Part shown: positions 1 through 7,374 of the stretch, in pieces
How positions within the stretch are numbered: position 1 is the first letter of the stretch
How the letters are laid out: each line of letters opens with the position of its first letter
Source: Hadesarchaea archaeon
Lineage (GTDB): Archaea; Hadarchaeota; Hadarchaeia; Hadarchaeales; Hadarchaeaceae
Assembly: GCA_030672285.1 (NCBI GenBank)
Contig: DAOVGS010000018.1
Span: forward strand, 1 to 32,037
Reading direction: 5' to 3'
DNA: 32,037 nucleotides
Program-made: the position numbers and the translations under genes
Notes under the pieces: model-generated
Databases searched by the model: none
Seen by the model: the letters and a program-made list of their open reading frames with translations, nothing else
What the model was told of the DNA's origin: nothing

Positions 1-38
1 TGGGGCTGTTGTGGCAATTTTCATTTCATTCACACGTA

Positions 39-419
39 TCACCGCTGAACATAAACCCAACCTTTTTCTTCTCTAACGCGACCAAGTTCTCCCTTTCTTA
101 AAAGGCGAATAACAATCGCAGATAAAGATGATTGGGGGTAAATGTAACCATGTTTCTCCAACTCTTTCTGAATATCGCCAAGAGTTCTTTTTTCTTTGAA
201 AAATCCTTCGTTTTTAAGCCTGAGAATCATGTCTGTTGCGCTTATTGGCTTCCTACGTCCATGAACCATCTCATTTCTCCTTTTTACAAGCTCCATTCTG
301 GATCTTTCAAGCATCCCTTCCCGTCTATAAAGCGCCATCACTATTTCTTCTACTGTACGTCTGTCGCTTTCTATCGTCATTTCTGTGCCGCTTTTAGTTT
401 TTATTATCGCTTTTACCAT
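39..419 (-). CDS. Small protein with probable C-terminal winged-helix domain
   Basis: 126-aa ORF; C-terminal half (TDMILRLKNEGFFKEKRTLGDIQKELEKHGYIYPQSSLSAIVIRLLRKGELGRVREEKGWVYVQR) reads as a winged helix. Confidence 0.6.
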   Translation of the reverse strand: MVKAIIKTKSGTEMTIESDRRTVEEIVMALYRREGMLERSRMELVKRRNEMVHGRRKPISATDMILRLKNEGFFKEKRTLGDIQKELEKHGYIYPQSSLSAIVIRLLRKGELGRVREEKGWVYVQR

Positions 420-770
420 ATTTTTACCTGAATAAGTATGTAAGCATAAGTATTAATACTTTTTGTCGGCCCCCTCAACGTGAGCCCCCACGGGTTCGCG
501 ACCGGGCGCCCGGCCTCGGTGGGAGTGGACGAGTATCGGCGACTATTCCTCCAAATCGTAGATCATCGCCGTCCCCGTCTCCTCGAGCTCGCCCTTCGAG
601 CAGGGCTCCGCCCCCTCCGAGATCTCCTGCGCGCTCAGCGGCCCGTGGCAGCCCGCACACCGATGGTGCCCGGCCCCAGGTCAGGTCTACCAGCCCCCCA
701 ACGTGAGCTCCTACCCCCTTAAAAACGATATTTTTAAGTATCGGTTTATCTATAAAAATATGGAATCGAT

Positions 771-1730
771 ATGGTTCAGTTAAGCGAGCGCCTGCACCGA
801 AGGCTGCTGGAGAAGAAGCGCAGGCTGGATGTGCACCGCCCCCTCTCCACCGAGATGCTGGAGAAGCTCCGCGAGCAGTTCGTGATCGAGTACACCTACC
901 ACACGAACGTCATCGAGGGAAACACCCTGACCCTTCGGGAGACCCAGCTTGTGATCCAGGAGGGAATCACCGTCAAGGGGAAGCCCCTCCGCTACCACCT
1001 CGAGGCGATCAACCACCCCAAGGCCATCGAGTTCATCGAGCGCCTCGCTCAAGGCAAGAAGCCGACCAGCGAAAAGGACATCCCATACCTCCATGGCGTC
1101 GCGATGAAGGGAATCGGGGAGGCCGAGCCGGGGGCCTACCGCCGTGGGCAGGTCGCGATCACGGGCAGCCGTTACAGGCCCCCGCCCCCATACGAGGTTC
1201 CCTTCCTCATGACCGACTACGTTGGCTGGCTGAACGGCAACCCGGAGGAGCTGCGGCCGGTTGAGCTGGCCGGGCTGGCGCACTTCAAGCTCGTCCACGT
1301 TCATCCATTCGTCGACGGCAACGGCCGCGTCGCCCGCCTCCTGATGAACCTCTTTCTCCTGCGCCATGGCTACCCCATCGCTTACGTCCGTCGAGAGGAG
1401 CGGGGGCGCTACTACGATTCATTGGAGCGGGCCCACTTCGGCGCCCCCCGCCCACTCGTCAACTTCATCGGGCGCTGCGTCGAGCAATCCCTCGATTTAT
1501 ACCTCGCCGCAATCGAAGCTGCAACGCCGGAAACGACATTCATCCCCCTAGCCGAGGCGGCGAAGGAAACGCCATTCAGCGTCGAATATTGGGGGCTGCT
1601 CGCGCGGAAGGGTAGGATCGACGCGGTCAAGCGAGGGGGTCGCTGGTACATTCGAAGGGAGACCCTGCGCCGCTACCTCGAGGAGGTCGGACGCGAGAAG
1701 CACGCAAGGGCCGTTAAACACCGTGGATAG
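771..1730 (+). CDS. Fic family protein (class II, N-terminal inhibitory motif) with C-terminal HTH-like region
   Basis: Fic motif HPFVDGNGRVARLL; N-terminal TNVIEG matches the (S/T)xxxE(G/N) inhibitory motif; C-terminal AAKETPFSVEYWGLLARKGRIDAVKRGGRWYI resembles an HTH. Confidence 0.9.
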   Translation: MVQLSERLHRRLLEKKRRLDVHRPLSTEMLEKLREQFVIEYTYHTNVIEGNTLTLRETQLVIQEGITVKGKPLRYHLEAINHPKAIEFIERLAQGKKPTSEKDIPYLHGVAMKGIGEAEPGAYRRGQVAITGSRYRPPPPYEVPFLMTDYVGWLNGNPEELRPVELAGLAHFKLVHVHPFVDGNGRVARLLMNLFLLRHGYPIAYVRREERGRYYDSLERAHFGAPRPLVNFIGRCVEQSLDLYLAAIEAATPETTFIPLAEAAKETPFSVEYWGLLARKGRIDAVKRGGRWYIRRETLRRYLEEVGREKHARAVKHRG

Positions 1731-1789
1731 CCCCTTGAAATGAGATAAAACACATCGAAACTACATGCCCTCGAGCATTACTCTAGTTC

Positions 1790-2023
1790 TCAAGCAGTGG
1801 CCGGAGCCCTCGTGCCTTCCCCTGCCTCGATGGAGACCCGCTTGGAAAATTCGAGCACCGTGACGCCGATAACCTCACCCTTCCTGTACCTGACTACCAC
1901 GTCGTTGCCCGTCAGCTCGGAGTCATCCGCCTCCCGAACCCCTCCGAAACTGATGTAGAGCACGTCATGATCCCTGTCGTAGGAGACGTCTATGTCCTCC
2001 ACATTTTTTATTCTCGCTTCCAT
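1790..2023 (-). CDS. DUF2283 family protein
   Basis: VSYDRDHDVLYISFGG...GEVIGVTVLEFSKR is typical of DUF2283. Confidence 0.75.
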   Translation of the reverse strand: MEARIKNVEDIDVSYDRDHDVLYISFGGVREADDSELTGNDVVVRYRKGEVIGVTVLEFSKRVSIEAGEGTRAPATA

Positions 2024-2060
2024 AACACGATCCCCCTCTTTAGTTCCAGCGAGGTCGACT

Positions 2061-2288
2061 TCACGAGTCCAGAGCTTTGACCCTCTCAGCGGATACCTCG
2101 ATTTGGTCCAGATTTTTTACGGCTTCCCTGATTCCCTCGATCATCGTGGCTACTCCAGGGGGATACCACTCCTCCCCGCACCGCGTGCAAACCAGTACGG
2201 GCACCCCTTTGATCGAGATGTCGCCCGTGCGTTCCTGCTTGTGCTCAAGGCGCGTTTTTCCGCCGCATCTGCACGGGTATGCTCTCAT
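2061..2288 (-). CDS. YgiT-type zinc finger protein (MqsA-like)
   Basis: CxC..CTRCGEEWYPP; ATG at 2288 preceded by GAGGAGG. Confidence 0.75.
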   Translation of the reverse strand: MRAYPCRCGGKTRLEHKQERTGDISIKGVPVLVCTRCGEEWYPPGVATMIEGIREAVKNLDQIEVSAERVKALDS

Positions 2289-2340
2289 TTTCTTTTCCTC
2301 CTCGTGAAAGTCGGATCCCATATCAAACGGAGAAATTATC

Positions 2341-2583
2341 CTAAACGGCGAAAACCGCAACTTCCTCGACGGTGATGGGCTTCACCAAATTATCCTGAAT
2401 CTTCTCCCGTAATTTTTCCATCTTCTTGAGCTCGCCTTGGGAGTACAGCCTCTCGCCGCACCGCATACAGACCTCCGCAGAGACGCCTCGGATGACGACC
2501 AACTTCCCATTGATGGTATCAACTACGTCGACGCTCTTGTCCACCATCTCGCCGCCGCAGATCGAGCAAATTCCCGCCATCAT
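2341..2583 (-). CDS. YgiT-type zinc finger protein
   Basis: CSICGGEMV...VCMRCGERLYSQGELKKMEKLREKI. Confidence 0.8.
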   Translation of the reverse strand: MMAGICSICGGEMVDKSVDVVDTINGKLVVIRGVSAEVCMRCGERLYSQGELKKMEKLREKIQDNLVKPITVEEVAVFAV

Positions 2584-2684
2584 TTTCTCCTCTCCCTAAG
2601 ATCGATCCACTCGTTTTCACTAGGGATATAGACGGTGATGATTATTAATAAAAACCAACAAAAATGACGCCTTCAAAAATCGGT

Positions 2685-4283
2685 TTACCGTTTAAATACT
2701 GTCTCCTGAACATCCTCAGCCCAAGCGAACTTCCGCTGGAGGGTCTTGGGGTAGATCCTTTTCCAGTCGTATGAAACCTCCTCCGCCCACCCGACGTAGA
2801 GGCGCGGGTCGATGTAAGATTTGAGCGATGTCCCGAGGTTGTAGTTGCGCGTGGCCCTTGCCAGCTTCACCTTAAGCCTAGCAGCTCTTACCCGCCTCCG
2901 GAGGCTCTTTATCCGCTTTGTACGCGCGCGGGAGCGGGGCCTTCCCCTGACCTCCTTCAGCTTCACCTCCAAGGCCTTCATGCGGTCAACCTTTTTCCCG
3001 AGGGATTCCTTCCAGTTCTTCGGGAGCTTCCGCTTGTGGTGGCAGGTGATCGCAGCCTCGAGGTTCGCGAGCTTGGCCACATAATTCTTCTCGAAATCCT
3101 GGGCTTCCGGCCGAACTTTGGAACCCGCCAGGTACTCCCTGACGACCTTCGAGGCGTGATAGGTTCTGAAGACCTTGGCCGTGAGCCCGGGCATGACTTG
3201 GCCCAAAAAAGCGTTCACGTGCTCCGAGCGGACCCCCGAGAAAATGGGCGCCCTGGGCTTCTCGATGAAGGACCTCAGGTTATTCACGACTTGGGTCGGC
3301 GGCTTGATTGTCCTACGCCATCGCACCGAGTCCTTGCCCAGAAAGTCAAATTTCACCAGCCCGGAGCCGTCTATCTTGATGTGCGAGCCCCTCAGGGTCG
3401 TGGCCCCAATGGTATCGGCCTCGTCCTTGTCCTTCTCGTCACCGACCCTGAGCTTCAGGTTGTCGATCAGGTAAGATACGGTCGCTATTTTGCGCTGGGC
3501 GATTTCCTCCGAGGCTAGGTTCCCCTCGATGTGCTGCCGAACCCTCTCGACGAGCCCCTCCAGCTCGCGCGCCCTGTTGAACTTTTCGATCTCGCGCTCC
3601 TGCTTGAAGCGCGCGGTGTCGGCTATCCATAGATACTTGAGCTCCCCGCTGAGCTTGTCCTGCCACTTGGCTATCCAGAGGGCATGCGGATCGAAGACCC
3701 TTTCCTTCCAGTGCCCACCGCTTGAAGGTTCCGGGGTTGGAGCATCGGGCGACAGGTTCAGGATAATGTCTTCATAATTGACCCTCGGCTTCCACCGGCC
3801 TCGGAGCGGGTGCTTCCCACGCCCCATAAATATCGAGGGAGGTTCTACGGTGTAGCTGCCGATCTCGATAACCTCGCCGTTCACCTCGGCATACCCATAT
3901 CTCTGCTTGTTCTCCTCCCGGGCTTTTTTCCTGACCTCAGCGAGATTTTTCCTCTCCTCGCGCGACATCGCCTCCCTTCTCGCTTTTTCGGCCTCCACCC
4001 ATCGGATGATCTCTGAGAAATCGAAGTCCGCTATCTTGGCTGAGGTTTCAAGACCCAGGGCCTTCGAGAAGTCACCGGCGAAGTTTCTGACGAAGACCGG
4101 GTCCTCCACGTAGTCAGTTCCCAGCTTCTTGACCCACGAAAGCGCCATCTCCTCCTGCTCCGGGGCCAATTTGATTCGCTTGCCCTTGCAGCAGATGGTG
4201 AAGCCTCGGAATTCATAGATCGGGACGAGCACTCCGTTGTGTTTCAATCTCTCGATCTTAAACTGGTTCAACATTGACATCAA
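2685..4283 (-). CDS. topIB: Eukaryote-type DNA topoisomerase IB
   Basis: Segments match human TOP1: YLIDNLKLRVGDEKDKDEADTIGATTLR, FDFLGKDSVRW, GLTAKVFRTYHAS, CHHKRKLPKNW, LGTSLKSYIDPRLYVGWAEE...IYPKTLQRKFAWA. Confidence 0.95.
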   Translation of the reverse strand: MMSMLNQFKIERLKHNGVLVPIYEFRGFTICCKGKRIKLAPEQEEMALSWVKKLGTDYVEDPVFVRNFAGDFSKALGLETSAKIADFDFSEIIRWVEAEKARREAMSREERKNLAEVRKKAREENKQRYGYAEVNGEVIEIGSYTVEPPSIFMGRGKHPLRGRWKPRVNYEDIILNLSPDAPTPEPSSGGHWKERVFDPHALWIAKWQDKLSGELKYLWIADTARFKQEREIEKFNRARELEGLVERVRQHIEGNLASEEIAQRKIATVSYLIDNLKLRVGDEKDKDEADTIGATTLRGSHIKIDGSGLVKFDFLGKDSVRWRRTIKPPTQVVNNLRSFIEKPRAPIFSGVRSEHVNAFLGQVMPGLTAKVFRTYHASKVVREYLAGSKVRPEAQDFEKNYVAKLANLEAAITCHHKRKLPKNWKESLGKKVDRMKALEVKLKEVRGRPRSRARTKRIKSLRRRVRAARLKVKLARATRNYNLGTSLKSYIDPRLYVGWAEEVSYDWKRIYPKTLQRKFAWAEDVQETVFKR

Positions 4284-4333
4284 CCTAGATTATTTTGCGC
4301 CATTAAATATCAGGTGATTCGAGTTGATCGAGT

Positions 4334-4362
4334 CAACTACCCGCCATGAGCGGGGGAGGTAG
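4334..4362. repeat. Direct repeat copy 1 with hairpin potential (left of AbrB/PIN module)
   Basis: CAACTACCCGCCATGAGCGGGGGAGGTAG; near-copy at 5138-5163. Confidence 0.65.
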
Positions 4363-4377
4363 CTATAAATACTTAAA

Positions 4378-4393
4378 GTAAGATATATCTTAC
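4378..4393. promoter_or_regulatory. Perfect 16-bp palindrome upstream of AbrB-like antitoxin; candidate operator
   Basis: GTAAGATATATCTTAC, just downstream of a TATAAATA-like promoter. Confidence 0.55.
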
Positions 4394-4404
4394 CGGGTGG
4401 AGAT

Positions 4405-4671
4405 ATGGTTTTGGATATGACAAGGCTCTCGGAGAAGGGGCAAATCGTCATCCCAAATGAGCTGAGGAAGGAGATGGGTCTAAGGGAGGGCACCAGATTC
4501 GTAGTGATGGGGCTGGAAGACACGATCGTCTTGAGGAGGCTGGAGCTTTCCCAAGAGCGAATAAGGTTAAAACGCCTGCTGGAGCGATCAAGAAAGATGG
4601 CCGAGAAAGTTGGTTTCACGGAGAAAGAAGTTGACCGACTGATCCACTCCTTCAGAAAGGTTGGTAGATGA
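4405..4671 (+). CDS. AbrB/MazE-family antitoxin
   Basis: MTRLSEKGQIVIPNELRKEMGLREGTRFVVM. Confidence 0.88.
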   Translation: MVLDMTRLSEKGQIVIPNELRKEMGLREGTRFVVMGLEDTIVLRRLELSQERIRLKRLLERSRKMAEKVGFTEKEVDRLIHSFRKVGR

Positions 4672-5132
4672 GGATTGCCCTCGACACGAATGTACTCGTC
4701 TCGGCGTTTATCTCAAAACGAGGGCAGCCGGCGAGGTTATTAGACATTCTTTTAACATTTCCGGAAATCCAGCTCATTTCGTCCACCCCCATACTTGAAG
4801 AGCTCAGGGATGTTTTATCGAGAAATGAGGTTAAGGAAAGGTTCCACTATTCGGCTCGTGATATAAAATCCTTCGTTCGGGCTGTTCGGAACGTTTCGGT
4901 TAGAGTAAAAATCAAGTCAAATTTCAAAGTAGTTGTAGACGACCCTAAAGATGATGTTGTCTTAAATACCGCACACGATGGCAGGGCTGACTACGTCGTC
5001 TCTGGAGATCACCATTTACGGGGGTTAAGGAGTTTCAAGGGTATCAAAATCGTTAGTCCCAACCAAATGATGAGGATAATTATGGGGAAGTTCGGCGAAT
5101 TCATCATCCCGAGGGAAAAATTAGGGAGATAA
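4668..5132 (+). CDS. PIN-domain putative toxin
   Basis: MRIALDTNVLVSAFISKRGQP...VDDPKDDVVLNTAHDGRADYVVSGD; overlaps the antitoxin by 4 bp. Confidence 0.92.
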   Translation: MRIALDTNVLVSAFISKRGQPARLLDILLTFPEIQLISSTPILEELRDVLSRNEVKERFHYSARDIKSFVRAVRNVSVRVKIKSNFKVVVDDPKDDVVLNTAHDGRADYVVSGDHHLRGLRSFKGIKIVSPNQMMRIIMGKFGEFIIPREKLGR

Positions 5133-5137
5133 ACAAC

Positions 5138-5163
5138 CAACTACCTATGAGCGGAGGAGGTAG
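5138..5163. repeat. Direct repeat copy 2 with hairpin potential (right of AbrB/PIN module)
   Basis: CAACTACCTATGAGCGGAGGAGGTAG; ACTACCT...AGGTAGT arms. Confidence 0.65.
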
Positions 5164-5524
5164 TCGATTTCTTGCCCTTCGTGATGGAGATTCCCTGCCC
5201 CGTCAGCATTATCTTCACCTTCTCCCGCGGGGCGAGGTTCAGGGACTTCGCCATGGCCCTCGGGATCGAGACGACCAGCGACCCTCCGACTTGCTTCAGC
5301 TCACGCTCCTCCTCCAGCCACGGCTTCCAGATCCCGAGCTTGATTGCCTTCTCCTGCGCCCGCGCGACCTGTTCGGCCGTGTAAAATTCCTCCCCACATT
5401 TAGCACATTTGTCCACCTCCAGCTTGGGTTCGATGACTACCCGTCCCATGAGGTAGGGTGCCCTCGCGCGTTTGACCGCCCCCCCGCAAATCGGGCATCG
5501 CTTGAGGTATTTTCCGACCATCAT
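5141..5524 (-). CDS. YgiT-type zinc finger fused to AbrB-like DNA-binding domain (putative antitoxin)
   Basis: CPICGGAV...CAKCGEEFYTAEQV then LKQVGGSLVVSIPRAMAKSLNLAPREKVKI. Confidence 0.8.
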   Translation of the reverse strand: MMVGKYLKRCPICGGAVKRARAPYLMGRVVIEPKLEVDKCAKCGEEFYTAEQVARAQEKAIKLGIWKPWLEEERELKQVGGSLVVSIPRAMAKSLNLAPREKVKIMLTGQGISITKGKKSTTSSAHR

Positions 5525-5772
5525 ATCGCTCTCCTTGTGGTTTGTCCAATGTTTATCACGACGATTTTGTCGGCCAGTTCAGCATACCTGATGAGGACGA
5601 ACTTTCCGGCGAATTTGTCCTGCGCCAGCCATTTTCCGGCCTTTCGACTTTCAAGTTTCCGCTCCCCACCTTCTATCGCGGCGACCAACCTTTGAACCGA
5701 CATGCCGAGGTGATCCATCTCGCGCCGTGCCGACTTGGTTATCACCAGACGTTTCCCCTTCGTGTATAACAT
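5521..5772 (-). CDS. Small DUF4258-like putative toxin partner
   Basis: 83 aa; ITKSARREMDHLGMSVQRLVAAI...KFAGKFVLIRYAELADKIVVINIG; 4-bp overlap with the downstream zinc-finger/AbrB gene. Confidence 0.55.
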   Translation of the reverse strand: MLYTKGKRLVITKSARREMDHLGMSVQRLVAAIEGGERKLESRKAGKWLAQDKFAGKFVLIRYAELADKIVVINIGQTTRRAI

Positions 5773-5829
5773 TTGTTTAACCTTTATTTAACTTTTTAGG
5801 GTGGATTTTCGGTGCCCGGTTTAAACACT

Positions 5830-5870
5830 CCCGCCGAGGCTTTGCGCGGGGGTTGTTTATAAAGAGGAAA
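5830..5870 (-). promoter_or_regulatory. Dispersed promoter/hairpin cassette, copy c
   Basis: Sense: TTTTCCTCTTTATAAACAACCCCCGCGCAAAGCCTCGGCGGGA. Confidence 0.75.
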
Positions 5871-6083
5871 ACGTGGGGCTTGATTTAACCGACATTATCA
5901 AAAATGATAAGTTGGGTTGATTGAATCAGTTAACCCCTAAGCACCCGCCATGTTCGCACCGCTTCAGCTCGCGCCGGCCGCCCCTCGACAAAAATCTCCA
6001 TCGCCCGGTGCCGCGAAGTCCACTGAATCAGCCTGGGCTTCGAGATCCGCCTGCCCACGCACCTTATCTTCTCCGCCTCTATC

Positions 6084-6482
6084 CTATCGCTCCGGTTCAA
6101 CCCAACCCTCCCCCCACAGTTCCAGCAGGAGCTCGTTGACGAGGTCGAAGTCTATCCTCAGGGCATCGCTTATCTCATCCGCACGCACGCGCTCCCTGCC
6201 CTTCAGGTACCGCTGGATCTCCTTCTTCGCCCGCCCCTTGGGCACGTCGCGGTAGGTGACGACTTCCAGGCCCCGAAGGTGCTCGGCGTAGTGTTTTATT
6301 GCCCCCCTTATCGCCTCCGCTTTCGAAACCCTGAGCCTTTCCGTAATCGCGTTCAAATCCTTCTGGCTCCCCGTGAGGTCAACCGGATAGACTAGCCTCT
6401 CGGTTTTCACGGGCATCTCCTCATTGTATAGGTTGTATAAATTTGTATAAATATCTGCTGGTGTGGCCTCGGATTTCTTCAA
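6084..6482 (-). CDS. Small RHH/winged-helix-like DNA-binding protein
   Basis: TTG start at 6482 directly after a cassette (alternative ATG at 6416); DLTGSQKDLNAITERLRVSKAEAIRGAIKHYAEHL plus C-terminal wHTH-like segment. Confidence 0.65.
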   Translation of the reverse strand: MKKSEATPADIYTNLYNLYNEEMPVKTERLVYPVDLTGSQKDLNAITERLRVSKAEAIRGAIKHYAEHLRGLEVVTYRDVPKGRAKKEIQRYLKGRERVRADEISDALRIDFDLVNELLLELWGEGWVEPER

Positions 6483-6487
6483 CGCTT

Positions 6488-6532
6488 CCCGCCGAGGCTT
6501 TGGGCGGGGGTTCTTTATAAGGGGGCAAAAAT
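6488..6532 (-). promoter_or_regulatory. Dispersed promoter/hairpin cassette, copy b
   Basis: Sense: TTTTTGCCCCCTTATAAAGAACCCCCGCCCAAAGCCTCGGCGGGA. Confidence 0.8.
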
Positions 6533-6594
6533 CGTCGGGGCGATGCTCAAGAGCGCTCGAAAGCCTTATTTGCTGTAAAAACAATTCTTAACTG

Positions 6595-6616
6595 CCGTGA
6601 GGGGTGTGTCTTTTCC
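6595..6616 (-). repeat. Partial copy of the 6722-6794 tRNA (D-loop to anticodon loop)
   Basis: GGAAAAGACACACCCCTCACGG vs tRNA GGAGAAGACACACCCCTCACGG (21/22). Confidence 0.8.
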
Positions 6617-6721
6617 GGGTTGGTCCCGGTTTTTAAACCCATTGATTTTTCTTTTTTCTCGTTTATTCTCTGCTTTTGTATCCAAAGTGGAGGCAAGCCC
6701 ACGCCCACGGCAGCGTGGTCG

Positions 6722-6794
6722 TGGCCCCGACGGGATTCGAACCCGCATCTCACCCTCCGTGAGGGGTGTGTCTTCTCCATTAGACTACGGGACC
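6722..6794 (-). tRNA. tRNA or tRNA-like gene, 73 nt; isotype uncertain
   Basis: GGTCCCG/CGGGGCC acceptor, GTCT/AGAC D-stem, CACCC/GGGTG anticodon stem, GCGGG-TTCGAAT-CCCGT T-arm; anticodon loop reads CTCACGGA (8 nt). Confidence 0.8.
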
Positions 6795-6801
6795 GGCTTG
6801 C

Positions 6802-6846
6802 CTCCAGCTAGGCTTTGGGTGGGGGTTGTTTATTAAGGGGAAAATT
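6802..6846 (-). promoter_or_regulatory. Dispersed promoter cassette, copy d (upstream of tRNA at 6722-6794)
   Basis: Sense: AATTTTCCCCTTAATAAACAACCCCCACCCAAAGCCTAGCTGG; hairpin arm degenerate. Confidence 0.7.
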
Positions 6847-6877
6847 GTGTCTCAACAACTTTCGATCCCAAGTGCTA

Positions 6878-7219
6878 CTACACCTTCTTGCTCTCCGCCA
6901 GCAATCTCCTCAGCTTTTCACTGTCAGCGAACACCCAGACTATCCTGCCGTCTTTCGTCACGATTATTTTGTTTGACCTCTGGAGGTACTCGAGGACCAA
7001 ATTAAAGGTCTGGTACATCACCTTCTTCGGCAGATGCCTGAGCAGCTCGGCCTTCGTCGGGTATTCCTTGGCGCTCCTGATGGCGTCCTCGATCATCATG
7101 ACCGTGTCCAGCCGAGGGTAGTGTATTATTTGCCGTCTTTTTCGCGTACTTCCCACCATGAATTGTTGGTTATATAAGTTTATATAATTAGCTGGATTCG
7201 TATCAAACGTTTTGTTCAT
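6878..7219 (-). CDS. Small winged-helix-like protein
   Basis: ATG at 7219 directly after a cassette; SAKEYPTKAELLRHLPKKVMYQTFNLVLEYLQRSNKIIVTKDGRIVWVF. Confidence 0.65.
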   Translation of the reverse strand: MNKTFDTNPANYINLYNQQFMVGSTRKRRQIIHYPRLDTVMMIEDAIRSAKEYPTKAELLRHLPKKVMYQTFNLVLEYLQRSNKIIVTKDGRIVWVFADSEKLRRLLAESKKV

Positions 7220-7223
7220 CTTT

Positions 7224-7265
7224 CCCGCCGAGGCTTTGGGCGGGGGTTCTTTATAATGGGAAAAA
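7224..7265 (-). promoter_or_regulatory. Dispersed promoter/hairpin cassette, copy a
   Basis: Sense: TTTTTTCCCATTATAAAGAACCCCCGCCCAAAGCCTCGGCGGGA, then ATG. Confidence 0.8.
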
Positions 7266-7374
7266 ATCCTGAAAAGTTGGAGGAATAGACAAAATTTTCC
7301 TAAATTTTCCTAAACTTTTAAACTTTAATTAGTCGGTTCTACTTTTTTGTTTGTGTAACAGGAGCATAATCGTG

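Noticed and set aside
780-1367. 195-aa minus-strand ORF
   Set aside because: Antisense to the Fic gene, no recognisable domain.
3036-3518. 160-aa plus-strand ORF
   Set aside because: Mirror ORF of topoisomerase IB coding sequence.
6547-6780. 77-aa minus-strand ORF MEKTHPSRRVRCGFESRRG...
   Set aside because: Its first part is translated tRNA sequence; not a credible protein.
5830-7265. Possible CRISPR array from repeated GC-rich units
   Set aside because: Repeat spacing is irregular (hundreds of bp), genes lie between copies, and there are no cas genes; better explained as a promoter-associated cassette.
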